A DNA stretch of 64,000 bases from NCBI GenBank assembly GCA_965242845.1, contig CBDETC010000002.1, positions 744,001 to 808,000 on the forward strand. The letters are read 5' to 3'. The first letter of the stretch is position 1. The number at the start of each line of letters is the position of its first letter. The stretch is from RHLJ01 sp965242845. GTDB taxonomy: Bacteria; Bacteroidota; Rhodothermia; Balneolales; Balneolaceae. The translations under genes were made by a program, and so were the position numbers. Below the pieces are notes generated by a model, which worked only from the letters and a program-made list of their open reading frames with translations, was not told the origin of the DNA and ran no database searches. Below are positions 49,195 through 58,662 of this stretch, one piece after another.

Positions 49195-52100
49195 ATGGGT
49201 GGATTATCTAAACTGGCTGTAGACCGGCCAATTACCTTTTTAATGATGAGCCTTATCCTCATTGGATTTGGCATCTTTGGAGTTACTCAGCTAAGGCTGA
49301 ATCTTTATCCTGATGTTTCTTTCCCTACTATTACTGTTTATACCAGTTATGAAGGAGTAGCACCAGAAGATATTGAAGCACTAGTTACCCGACCGATCGA
49401 AGAGCAAATTGGGAGCATCAGTGGAATACGCAGGGTACGTTCCCTTTCAAGCCAGGGAGCTTCTGTAGTTAAACTCAATTTTAACTGGGGAACTGATCTT
49501 TATGAGGCTGAAAACGATGTTCGAAAGCAACTTGGTTTCGTGCAGCGCTCCATACCTCGTGATGCAGAGACTCCATTAGTATTCAGCTACGATCCGAACC
49601 AAGAACCGATTGTAGTTCTGACGGTAACATCGGGTGCTCGAAGTTCAAGGGAACTCAGAACCTACTCAAAGCAAGTACTTGAACAACGCATTGAAAGAGT
49701 AAATGGGATCGCCTCCGCTGAGACTTCTGGGGGATTGGAACGCCAGATTAATGTTACTATCGATAATGAACAGATGCGATTCTACAACATTGATATCGCA
49801 ACTATTGCTAACCGATTGAATGCAGAAAATATCCAGGTTCCAGCTGGTCAGCTCATTGAAGGAAATACGGTGTATTCCTTAAGAACCATTGGCGATTTCA
49901 AGAATGTAGATCAAATTGCTAATACCGTGGTTGCTGTACGAAACGGGCAAACATTATTCCTTAAGGATGTAGCCACCGTTGAGGATGGTATTGCCCAACC
50001 AATCGGTAATGTTCATGTTAACGGTGAAGATGGTGTAATTCTGAACATTTATCGCCAGAGTGATGCCAATGTTGTAACTGCAGCTGAATCAGTGATAGAA
50101 GGTCTTGAAGAGATAAAAAGAAGCTTGCCTGCTGATGTAGAAATAAATGTACTCACCAATAAAGCAGATTTCATTCGCCTCTCCATCAACAACCTGCTTT
50201 TGACCGGGTTACAGGCGGTGGTGCTGGTAGTACTAATTCTGCTGGTCTTTCTGAGAAGTGGACGCTCAGCATTAATTATCGCTATTTCTATACCAGTTTC
50301 GATTGTTACCACCTTTGCAGTAATGGATTTTGCGAATCTGAGCTTAAACATTATTTCTCTTTCCGGACTTACCCTGGCAGTAGGATTAGTGGTAGATGAT
50401 GCCGTAGTAGTATTAGAGAATATTTTCCGTTTCCGGGAGCAGGGATCTGATAAAAAAGAAGCTGCCGTATTCGGAGCCAAAGAGGTAGCTGTACCTGTAG
50501 TAATATCAACACTTACTACATTGGTGGTATTCCTTCCTATCCTTTTTGTACCTGGAATCGCAGGATTCTTATTCCGTGATCTGGCATTAACTATTTCCTT
50601 CTCACTTACTGTTTCATCGCTGGTTGCTTTAACACTTATACCAATGATGACTTCTCAGTTCTTTAAAGAAGGCACCGTTTCTTTTGAGGCTGACAATGCT
50701 GTATTCCGTTTCTTTAAAACAAGACTGGAGAAACTCGAAAACTGGTATGCTGGGAAACTTAATCAGGTTATAGAAAGAAGCTGGGGAGTAATCCTGGCTG
50801 CTGTTTTTCTTTTCGTAGCAACATTACCTCTTTTCAACCAATTAGGTGGTGAGTTCTTTCCCAGAGTAGACGAAAGTGCTTTCAATTTACAAGTAGCACG
50901 TGAACCTGGCGTAAGTTTACTCGAACTTGAACGGTCAGTGAAGCAGGTAGAAAGCGTTATTCAGCAAACTGTTCCAGAAGCTCGCTTGATAGTTTCAGAC
51001 TATGGAGATAAAGAAGGAATTGAAGGAGCAGACAGTCCTGGAGGATATCAGGGTATTGTTCGCGTTGAATTAGTATCTCAAGGAGAAAGGGATCGAACCC
51101 AATTCGACATTGTAAGCCAACTGCTTCAAGACCTCACCATTGTCCCTGGAGTTGATATCCAGGAAACGATACAAGACCCCCTTAGTCCTGATGGCGAAAA
51201 CGGTCTTATCGTACAACTTTTTGGCTATGAAGGCGAGGATAGAAAAGCTCTTTCAGATGGCATTAAAGAACAACTGATTCAAATTGATGGAGTTGTAAGT
51301 GCTTATAGTACTGCCGATGAAGGCAGGCCTGAATTACGGCTCATTATGGACCGCGAGCGTATTTCTTTAGTAGGTTTAACTACTAATCAGGTTGCAAATG
51401 CATTAAGTAATGCTGTGAAAGGAAATGTTGCAACCAGTTTCGTTGACCAGGGCGTTGAATTTGAAGTGCTTGTTGAGCTTGATCCTAGAGATAAAGCCCA
51501 ATCGAATGATTTAGAGAATATTCAAATCCAGACTTCATCCGGAGACTGGATGCCTTTAAAAAACCTGGCGAGAATAGAGCGATATAATGGCCCTACCAAT
51601 GTTACCCGCATCAATCAGGAAAGAGTTACCGAAATCAGAACGGAATTAGATGGAATAGATTTGAAAACGGCATCTGCTCAAGCTAGAGAAGTACTCGATG
51701 CTATTGAATGGCCTGATGGTTATCGATATGAACTAGCAGGTTCAGCTGAAGAACAAGCCGAGTCATTCAATTTCCTTATGATCGCCTTCCTGATTGCAGG
51801 AATTCTAACCTACATGGTTATGGCCTCACAGTTTGAAAGTCTACTTGAGCCTTTCATCATTTTCTTTACCATCCCATTAGCTCTTTCAGGAGTACTGCTT
51901 GTCTTATGGGCAACTGGTACCAGTATCAGTGTCACATCTATGGTGGGTCTGATACTTCTTTCCGGTATAGTTGTAAATAATGGAATTGTGATGATTGACT
52001 ATATCAAAATTCTACAAGCACGAGGAAAAGAGCGAAAAGAAGCGATCATTACCGGTGCTACTCGCAGGTTACGCCCAATATTGATGACTGCTTTTACAAC

Positions 52101-52317
52101 CATTCTTTCTATGGTACCACTAGCTCTGGAATTAGGTGAAGGTTCAGAAACCTGGAGCCCGATGGCCAGAACTGTAATTGGAGGACTCACCATGTCCACC
52201 ATTTTAATGCTATTTGTAGTGCCTTGTATCTACAATGTGATAAACAAAGGAGTATCGAGCTTAGGCTTTGATGCTGTTCATAAAGTTGATCCCCTAGCTG
52301 AAACGGAGCCCGCATGA
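49195..52317 (+). CDS. RND efflux permease, copy 1 (AcrB/HAE1-like)
   Basis: A 1040-residue permease with the duplicated six-helix plus porter layout. The N-terminus is LSKLAVDRPITFLMMSLILI, with LRLNLYPDVSFPTITVYTSY and the TM4 proton-relay segment LAVGLVVDDAVVVLENIFRF with both Asp. The second half ends SGIVVNNGIVMIDYIKIL. It shows the usual RPILMTAFTTILSMVPLAL element. It uses proton flow to pump a hydrophobic or amphiphilic substrate out. It starts five bases after the adaptor stop and overlaps the next permease by four bases (ATGA). Confidence 0.95.
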   Translation: MGGLSKLAVDRPITFLMMSLILIGFGIFGVTQLRLNLYPDVSFPTITVYTSYEGVAPEDIEALVTRPIEEQIGSISGIRRVRSLSSQGASVVKLNFNWGTDLYEAENDVRKQLGFVQRSIPRDAETPLVFSYDPNQEPIVVLTVTSGARSSRELRTYSKQVLEQRIERVNGIASAETSGGLERQINVTIDNEQMRFYNIDIATIANRLNAENIQVPAGQLIEGNTVYSLRTIGDFKNVDQIANTVVAVRNGQTLFLKDVATVEDGIAQPIGNVHVNGEDGVILNIYRQSDANVVTAAESVIEGLEEIKRSLPADVEINVLTNKADFIRLSINNLLLTGLQAVVLVVLILLVFLRSGRSALIIAISIPVSIVTTFAVMDFANLSLNIISLSGLTLAVGLVVDDAVVVLENIFRFREQGSDKKEAAVFGAKEVAVPVVISTLTTLVVFLPILFVPGIAGFLFRDLALTISFSLTVSSLVALTLIPMMTSQFFKEGTVSFEADNAVFRFFKTRLEKLENWYAGKLNQVIERSWGVILAAVFLFVATLPLFNQLGGEFFPRVDESAFNLQVAREPGVSLLELERSVKQVESVIQQTVPEARLIVSDYGDKEGIEGADSPGGYQGIVRVELVSQGERDRTQFDIVSQLLQDLTIVPGVDIQETIQDPLSPDGENGLIVQLFGYEGEDRKALSDGIKEQLIQIDGVVSAYSTADEGRPELRLIMDRERISLVGLTTNQVANALSNAVKGNVATSFVDQGVEFEVLVELDPRDKAQSNDLENIQIQTSSGDWMPLKNLARIERYNGPTNVTRINQERVTEIRTELDGIDLKTASAQAREVLDAIEWPDGYRYELAGSAEEQAESFNFLMIAFLIAGILTYMVMASQFESLLEPFIIFFTIPLALSGVLLVLWATGTSISVTSMVGLILLSGIVVNNGIVMIDYIKILQARGKERKEAIITGATRRLRPILMTAFTTILSMVPLALELGEGSETWSPMARTVIGGLTMSTILMLFVVPCIYNVINKGVSSLGFDAVHKVDPLAETEPA

Positions 52318-55300
52318 AAAAATTCACTTTAACAGGAGGTATCCTAAAAAGACCTATTACCGTGATCATGATCACGATCATCACGGTTGGCTTTGGAATA
52401 TTCTCTCTTACCAACCTAAGGGTAACTCTTAATCCTGAATTTAATATCCCCATCCTGGCGGTATCAACAGGATACACGAATGTTGCCCCTGAGGATATAA
52501 ACCGAATTTTGGTAGAACCTATTGAAGGGGCTCTTTCCGGAATTGAGGGAATTGAATCACTAGAGGCTCGAATTAGCAGAGGAAGTGCCTTTATCATAAT
52601 GAGGCTTTACGAAGGAACAAATATCCGTAAAACGGAGCTTAAAGTTCAGAAGGCTATCGATCAAATTAGGGATCAAATTCCCGAGCAGGCCAGAGAACCT
52701 GTGGTTTTTCAATTTGACCCGGATAACCGACCAATCATGCAGTTGAGTATCAATTCCGACATAAAGGGTCTTGATGAGTTAAGAAATCTTGCTGTTGAAG
52801 TGGTTGAGCCGAGACTAGAACGGATCGTTGGGCTGGCTTCAGCAGAAACACAGGGTGGGTTACAGCGAAACATTTATGTTGATGTTACCCCCATGCAATT
52901 GGCTCAACATAAATTAGTGCCTGATGATATTGAGAATGCGATCCGAAATAATAATGCTCAGCTTCCTGTAGGTAATGTTGTAGCTCAAAACATTAGCTAT
53001 AGTGTTCGGGCTCAGTCTATGTATAACAGTGTTGAAGAGATTGCCAATACCATCGTTAAAGTTACTGAGGATGGGATTCCAGTTAGAGTAAAGGATGTAG
53101 CTACTGTTTCAGACGGATTTACTGAGGTAACAAACTTTGTTCGGGTTAATGGCAGAAATAGTGTTTCTGTGGAAGTACAGAAAAATTCTGATGCCAATAC
53201 TCTGGATGTAGTTAATGCTGTAAAAGACGTCGTCCCTGAGATTAACGAAATACTTCCTCCCGGCGTAGAACTTCGGGTACTTTCTGACCAGGGGCGTGTA
53301 ATTGATGAATCTATCAATAACTTATCTCAATCAGCTCTTATCGCGTTACTGGTAGTTGTGGTTGTAATCATAATATTCATGGGGGGATGGCGAATCTCTG
53401 CAATTGTTGCAGTAACTATTCCTGTATCCATAGCAGCTAGTTTTGCTGCCATGTATGCCATCGACCTAACCCTTAATACCCTCACCATTTCAGCTCTCGC
53501 TCTTGCAATTGGCCTGCTAGTAGACAATGCGATTGTAGTAACGGAAAGTATTGCTCGAAAACTTGAAGAAGGTTTCAGTCGCTACCAGGCTGCGCTCACT
53601 GGAACCAATGAGGTAATTGGAGCTTTGTTAGGTTCTACGTTAACTACGCTTGGTGTTTTTATTCCGATCATTATGATGACGGGATTTCAGGCCCAAATTC
53701 TTAAGGATTTTGCTCTTACGATTTGTTTTGCCATCGGTATGTCTTTTATCTCTTCTGTCGTAATCGTACCTGTCTTATCCGTGTTGCTATTAGATGGGAA
53801 TCAGTTCAACCGAAGAAATTTTATGTTCAAAGCTATTTCTAAAATGGAGAAGGGATATTCGATTGTGTTGAATTGGTTTCTACATCACAAATGGATACCC
53901 ACCATTCTATTGGTAGGAATTGTTGCTGGTACAGTTTACCTCTACAATACTATCGAAAAAGAAGGTTTTCCAGAAACTGACTCCGGAGAAATTGACATCA
54001 GCGTTCGGCTTCCTGAAGGAAGTAAGCTTCAAAATACCTATCAGGTGATGAATGCTTTCTATGATTCAATGAAAACGGATTCTGAAATTGAAACCATTGT
54101 CTCTTCTATTGGAAGAAGCCGATGGGTAGCTCAAAGTAATACAGGGCGATTCAACCTTTCTTTAGTATCGGTAGATGATCGAGAAACTTCTACTATTGAT
54201 TATGCTGCTAAGCTTAGGCAACAGCTTACTTCTCCCGGAGTAAGAGTGAATGTTTCGGTTGAAGGTGGCAATAGTTTTGGAGGTCGTGGTTTCCGAGGGG
54301 GTAATAACTCTATTCGTTTAACTCTTGTTGGTCCTGATATTGCCGTTCTGGCTGATATATCTTCGAAGATCGAGAGCCGCTTACTTGAAGATCCTACTGT
54401 CGTTTCAGTAGATAACGGAAGAACGGATCCTACTCCTGAACTTCAGTTTACCTTAGATCGAGAGCGCATCAATAAATTGAATACCACTACCCTTCAAATT
54501 GCCAATGCGCTTCGTACACAAACTTTGGGTAACCAGGCTGGATTCTACAGAACAGGAGGCAGAGAAATACCTATCGAAGTAAGAACTTCCAAAGAGGCCT
54601 TAACTTCCAGAGAAGATCTTTTTGATCTTGAGCTGGCCCAGTTCGAAGATCAGCGTATTCCTGTAATGGCTGTAGGTAATTTTGAGCAGGTACAGGGAGT
54701 AGATGGCTTCAATAAAAGAAATCGAGAAATACTTCTTGATGTAAATATCCAGGTTACCGGAAATGCGAGCGAATATCGGCCTGCAATCATCGACTTCCTT
54801 GAAAATGAGGTGGTTTTACCTGATGGATATAGATATGATTTCACCGGAGCTACTAGCTTCTTTCAGGCGGATGCGACGGATTTCTTATTTGCTGGTTTAG
54901 CGGCTGTTGTGCTTATGTTTATGATCATGGCTTCTCTCTTTGAAAATTTCAGAGATCCCTTCGTAATCTGGTTATGCATTTTCATGGCCATTTTTGGAGC
55001 ATTGGCTTTTCTCACTATAATTGGTGAAAGTTTAAGTCAAACAGGGCAAATTGGGCTCTTTATGCTGGTCGGAATCATCGTCAATAATGGAATTGTGCTG
55101 GTTGATTATATGCACCTCTATTCCAAAGGAAGGAGCTTTGATCTCACACCAGGCTCGGATTTCATGGAAGCTATCCTTGAAGCATGTACCCGAAGAATGA
55201 GACCTATCCTGTTAACGGCGATTACAACTATTTGCTCTATGATTCCGCTTTCTATGGAATTAGGTGCAGGTGCTGAGATTTGGTCGCCGCTAGCTAAGAC

Positions 55301-55442
55301 TGTTATTGGTGGACTATCTTTTGGTGTAATCTTCACCTTATTCATTACCCCGGCAATTTCAGTTGGCTTCAAGCAGTTAATTAATTGGTTTGGTAAGCTA
55401 TTTAGCAGGAAACAAAAAACCGTACAGGTAGCTACTACATAA
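52314..55442 (+). CDS. RND efflux permease, copy 2 (diverged partner)
   Basis: A 1042-residue permease, paralogous to copy 1 but clearly different in sequence. The N-terminus is LTGGILKRPITVIMITIITV. TM4 reads LAIGLLVDNAIVVTESIARK, so one of the two relay Asp positions is Asn. VEGGNSFGGRGFRGGNNS near residue 650 is a glycine-rich loop. The C-half has VGIIVNNGIVLVDYMHLY and RPILLTAITTICSMIPLSM. With copy 1 and the adaptor it probably forms a mixed pump like MdtBC, an inference from the overlapping ATGA start. No TolC-type outer membrane gene is near. Confidence 0.94.
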   Translation: MKKFTLTGGILKRPITVIMITIITVGFGIFSLTNLRVTLNPEFNIPILAVSTGYTNVAPEDINRILVEPIEGALSGIEGIESLEARISRGSAFIIMRLYEGTNIRKTELKVQKAIDQIRDQIPEQAREPVVFQFDPDNRPIMQLSINSDIKGLDELRNLAVEVVEPRLERIVGLASAETQGGLQRNIYVDVTPMQLAQHKLVPDDIENAIRNNNAQLPVGNVVAQNISYSVRAQSMYNSVEEIANTIVKVTEDGIPVRVKDVATVSDGFTEVTNFVRVNGRNSVSVEVQKNSDANTLDVVNAVKDVVPEINEILPPGVELRVLSDQGRVIDESINNLSQSALIALLVVVVVIIIFMGGWRISAIVAVTIPVSIAASFAAMYAIDLTLNTLTISALALAIGLLVDNAIVVTESIARKLEEGFSRYQAALTGTNEVIGALLGSTLTTLGVFIPIIMMTGFQAQILKDFALTICFAIGMSFISSVVIVPVLSVLLLDGNQFNRRNFMFKAISKMEKGYSIVLNWFLHHKWIPTILLVGIVAGTVYLYNTIEKEGFPETDSGEIDISVRLPEGSKLQNTYQVMNAFYDSMKTDSEIETIVSSIGRSRWVAQSNTGRFNLSLVSVDDRETSTIDYAAKLRQQLTSPGVRVNVSVEGGNSFGGRGFRGGNNSIRLTLVGPDIAVLADISSKIESRLLEDPTVVSVDNGRTDPTPELQFTLDRERINKLNTTTLQIANALRTQTLGNQAGFYRTGGREIPIEVRTSKEALTSREDLFDLELAQFEDQRIPVMAVGNFEQVQGVDGFNKRNREILLDVNIQVTGNASEYRPAIIDFLENEVVLPDGYRYDFTGATSFFQADATDFLFAGLAAVVLMFMIMASLFENFRDPFVIWLCIFMAIFGALAFLTIIGESLSQTGQIGLFMLVGIIVNNGIVLVDYMHLYSKGRSFDLTPGSDFMEAILEACTRRMRPILLTAITTICSMIPLSMELGAGAEIWSPLAKTVIGGLSFGVIFTLFITPAISVGFKQLINWFGKLFSRKQKTVQVATT

Positions 55443-55518
55443 TATTTTCTAACCTTTGATAATGGTAATTGAGAAAGGTTTTAGCTATTGTTGGTTAAAC
55501 AATTAATGGAAATACGTC

Positions 55519-55824
55519 ATGAGTAAATCAGGAAATTTTTTAGCAGGATTATTAACAGGAGCATTAGCCGGAACAGTATTGGCATTATTATACGCTCCTG
55601 ATACAGGGAAAAATACCCGGGATCGACTTTCTTACCGATTGAGCAACTATAGAGATGAGTTAGTAGATCTCATCTCTGAATTAAGAAAAGAGAAACAAAA
55701 GCTTATCTCCGAAGCAAAAGAAAAAGGAGAGAAAGTGGTTTCTGATGCCAAAGAAAAGGCCGAGGACCTGATTAAAGAAGCTGAGGACTTATTGGCATCT
55801 ATCGATTCTTCTGCAGGGGAGTAA
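55519..55824 (+). CDS. YtxH domain protein
   Basis: A 101-residue protein. It starts MSKSGNFLAGLLTGALAGTV with one membrane helix (GLLTGALAGTVLALLYAP) and the family turn YAPDTGKNTRDRL, followed by a long charged helix (SELRKEKQKLISEAKEKGEK) that likely forms a coiled coil in the cytoplasm. YtxH proteins are general-stress and envelope-associated; no biochemical role is known. It has its own upstream gap after the RND genes and ends inside a hairpin terminator. Confidence 0.9.
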   Translation: MSKSGNFLAGLLTGALAGTVLALLYAPDTGKNTRDRLSYRLSNYRDELVDLISELRKEKQKLISEAKEKGEKVVSDAKEKAEDLIKEAEDLLASIDSSAGE

Positions 55825-55836
55825 TTACTACTCCCC
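55816..55836 (+). terminator. Rho-independent terminator overlapping the YtxH stop
   Basis: GGGGAGTA at 55816-55823 pairs with TACTCCCC at 55829-55836 around a five-base loop, then an A/T-rich tail. The stop codon TAA (55822-55824) lies in the left arm and loop edge. It separates the convergent YtxH and PPIase genes. Confidence 0.75.
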
Positions 55837-55846
55837 CAATTTATTT

Positions 55847-57583
55847 CTATTCTTTTTTGTTCAGATCGTAGATATCATTAAACAATAAGGTATCAACAGT
55901 AATTTCTGCCCCTTCCCTTAATCCTACAATCTCTTCGTTCAGGGTGTTAAACACCTTGTAGCGTGTTTCGAGGAGTGAAGTATTGGTTTGATCATTGATC
56001 TCGGTAATTTCTCTTTTAAGCACATTTAGAACCATCCATCCATCTTCCTGCGAAAACGCCAAAACTGGAGTTTCTATTAAGCCATCTCTAATTAACGTGT
56101 AGTTTGGATCTGTTGGATCAATTGCCCTTTCCAAATCCTCCTGAAAGGTATCATAACTCATCGCGACTCCACCTCCCTCAATGTCTGCTTTTATTCGCTC
56201 TGCCTCCTGTAAGTCTCCAGCTCCAATAGTCCAGTAACTGGCTACCAGTTGTACAGTTCTATTTCTTACCAACCGCTCTTTAAAGCTATTTGGAACTTCA
56301 ATTGAATTTGTATCCAATAGAGCCTGGGTTGTAAGGTCATATTGGTAAAGCTCCGATAAAATATCATAGCCGCGTTGACTAACCTGATTTTGAACCCTAT
56401 CGTCGTTAGTATAATTGTCTTCTGATGCTAATGAGAACAGGACCTCGTTTCTCATCCCTCTACCAATAGAAGCCGCAGTTCGGTTTTTTGATTCATTAAA
56501 AGAAAGGTATGGGAGCCATTTTAAGTAATCGTCAAAAGTAAAATCTACACGTTCACCCGACATGACATAAGTGGCCAATACTTTATCTTTGTCAAATGAA
56601 GCTTCTAAAGCATCCAGTCTTTGGTCATTCCAATTATCGTTTTCTTGTTCTTGCTGTTGTGTTTGATTGAGGATTTCTTCCCCGGACAGATTTAATATTA
56701 CTTCTCTGAGTTCAAGAACATTTTCCCGATCTACCTCCACTACTAAAGAACCCATTAGTTCTCTGATATAATCATTTGCAACTAATCGCTGATTTCGAAG
56801 CTTAACCTGGCTGGAAATACCTTGCCTTCTGTATTGATAATCATCTTCGGTGAGCATCGCCGGGAATTCAATGTACTCTACGTACACGATATGATATCCG
56901 AACATACTCCGTATCGGCGCACTGAACTCTCCCTCGTTAGTACCATAAGCAGCTTCTGCGAAGGCATCATCTACCCCAAAGTAACTAATCGGTCCAAGGT
57001 AGCCTGCGGTGGAATCATATTGCTGAGTTTCATAGAAATCATTGGCTACATCAACAAAGGATTCCCCGTTTTGTAATCGTTGAAATGGTTCAATCAACTC
57101 TGATTCCAATACGGAGAAAAGGTGCCTTACATATACTCTGCGCTGCTTTTTTGCATAAGCCAATCGTACTTCATCATCTGTTGGCTCTTCAATTATCTTA
57201 TTCATTTCATCCACAAAGTAGTAATCAACCATGGATTTCCTTTGCTGGAAGTTAATCGCACTTTGATAGATGGAATTGTCAAGGTATCCTGTTTCAGAAG
57301 CCTTCTTGGCGAGGACCAAATTATCGATCATTTGGTTCATATAAGCATAGCGCTCATTTTTAGTGTCATTTCTTCCAGTCTCGATGAGATGCTTCACATA
57401 CTTCGTTTCGAAATCAAATACTGTTATATCCACATCATTTACTGAAAAAAGGATTTCGTCACTCTGATCTATTTCAGCTTTTTTTGAACAGTTCGAGAAG
57501 AACAGGAAAAGTAAAACGACTAGAAAAAAGAATGGCTGCTTTTTGGAGAAGCAGCCATCAAAAAACAGATATGTATTAACCAT
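55847..57583 (-). CDS. SurA/PpiC-like peptidyl-prolyl isomerase lipoprotein
   Basis: A 578-residue envelope protein. A hydrophobic segment with lipobox-like FFSNCSKK lies near residues 20-35. A SurA-type N-domain follows, and a parvulin domain sits at about 150-245 (VYVRHLFSVLESELIEPFQR, NGESFVDVANDFY, STAGYLGPISYFG and FSAPIRSMFGYHIVYVEYIE). The remaining 330 residues have a second chaperone-like region without a clear second parvulin core. It helps outer-membrane or secreted proteins fold. The ATG shares its A with the stop of the PorV-like gene (TAATG), so the two are co-translated. Confidence 0.88.
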   Translation of the reverse strand: MVNTYLFFDGCFSKKQPFFFLVVLLFLFFSNCSKKAEIDQSDEILFSVNDVDITVFDFETKYVKHLIETGRNDTKNERYAYMNQMIDNLVLAKKASETGYLDNSIYQSAINFQQRKSMVDYYFVDEMNKIIEEPTDDEVRLAYAKKQRRVYVRHLFSVLESELIEPFQRLQNGESFVDVANDFYETQQYDSTAGYLGPISYFGVDDAFAEAAYGTNEGEFSAPIRSMFGYHIVYVEYIEFPAMLTEDDYQYRRQGISSQVKLRNQRLVANDYIRELMGSLVVEVDRENVLELREVILNLSGEEILNQTQQQEQENDNWNDQRLDALEASFDKDKVLATYVMSGERVDFTFDDYLKWLPYLSFNESKNRTAASIGRGMRNEVLFSLASEDNYTNDDRVQNQVSQRGYDILSELYQYDLTTQALLDTNSIEVPNSFKERLVRNRTVQLVASYWTIGAGDLQEAERIKADIEGGGVAMSYDTFQEDLERAIDPTDPNYTLIRDGLIETPVLAFSQEDGWMVLNVLKREITEINDQTNTSLLETRYKVFNTLNEEIVGLREGAEITVDTLLFNDIYDLNKKE

Positions 57584-58638
57584 TAAAAATACAGCTTCAA
57601 ATCTATGATGGATGTCTGACCTAAGTATTCAAATGGAACTTGAGCAAAGTCGATTCCAATGGCCATCCCATTATTTGTCTTGAGAGTGAACCCTGCTCCA
57701 TAAGTGAAGTGAGAATCTACATTGCTACCAAGCAACAAGTCTTTATACCCGGCTCGCACGTGAAACTTAACAGTATTAGATAAATAGCTCAATTGAGAAC
57801 CAGAATCTATATTCAAATCATTGTCATTTGTTTGTTGTGCTTCAGAAAGGATTAATAACTCCAGATTTTCTTGCTTAATAGCAGGAAGCTCAAAGCCTAC
57901 TTTAAATGAAAGAGGGAGGTCCCACTCATTCATATAAATGCGAGTTGGTACAGAGGTGTTATTACCCTCACTAGTTTGGTCAATATCCAAGAAAAACTCT
58001 GAGTTAATACCACCCATTTGCATCTTGCCACCAAAATTCGAAATAGAGGCCCCAAGTTTAAGACCATTGAAATATTCTGTTTTCAGAATAAAACCTACAT
58101 CGACTGCAAATGTATTTGCAGACATATCATATATCTTTTGCTGGATATACTTTGCAGTTCCACCAAAATGAAAGGACTCGGTTAAATTTTGAGCATAAGT
58201 AACTCCAATGCTTAAATCGTGTGCTCCGAAAGTAGCACCAATACCCTCTGGTTGATCTACCGTTCGTACTTCCTGGCGTCCATAATCAACATAAGTAACT
58301 CCGAAACCAAAGCTTCTACCCGAATCTTTACCAATTGGAAGAACCAGACCAGAGGCATAGGCTGTCACATCAACGAATAAATCATTGATACTGAAGAACC
58401 CTGAACTATTGGATCCGACTTCATTTTCGATAGAAATACCGGCCGGGTTCCAATAGAGAGCTTCAGCTCCAGAAGTAGTTATAGAGTTGGCATGTCCAAG
58501 AGCAGCTCCTTTAGCACCAACACCCATGGTAAGGAATGTACCAGCTGTTGTGCCCACCCTGCTTTGTGCTTGCACGTTCGTAGCGGCAAGTAGCATCAGA
58601 ATTAGTGAAAATAGGAATGTTCGTTTCATAATGTTCAT
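57583..58638 (-). CDS. PorV/PorQ family outer-membrane protein
   Basis: A 351-residue beta-barrel protein. The signal is FLFSLILMLLAATNVQAQ. The conserved PorV/UPF0164-like opening is GTFLTMGVGAKGAALGHANS and EALYWNPAGISIENEVG. Many amphipathic strands follow, and it ends in a barrel-type terminal Phe (IIDLKLYF). PorV works with the type IX secretion system by receiving secreted proteins at the outer membrane; PorQ and FadL-like relatives have other roles. An alternative start three codons later (MKRTFLF) is possible. It lies 24 bases after the giant secreted gene, which makes it a plausible client-handling partner. Confidence 0.88.
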   Translation of the reverse strand: MNIMKRTFLFSLILMLLAATNVQAQSRVGTTAGTFLTMGVGAKGAALGHANSITTSGAEALYWNPAGISIENEVGSNSSGFFSINDLFVDVTAYASGLVLPIGKDSGRSFGFGVTYVDYGRQEVRTVDQPEGIGATFGAHDLSIGVTYAQNLTESFHFGGTAKYIQQKIYDMSANTFAVDVGFILKTEYFNGLKLGASISNFGGKMQMGGINSEFFLDIDQTSEGNNTSVPTRIYMNEWDLPLSFKVGFELPAIKQENLELLILSEAQQTNDNDLNIDSGSQLSYLSNTVKFHVRAGYKDLLLGSNVDSHFTYGAGFTLKTNNGMAIGIDFAQVPFEYLGQTSIIDLKLYF

Positions 58639-58662
58639 GTCTGATCGATTTGTATTACTTGC

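Noticed and set aside
50049..50480. A 143-codon minus-strand open frame inside the RND gene
   Set aside because: It is antisense to conserved TM4 coding sequence; it is a shadow frame.
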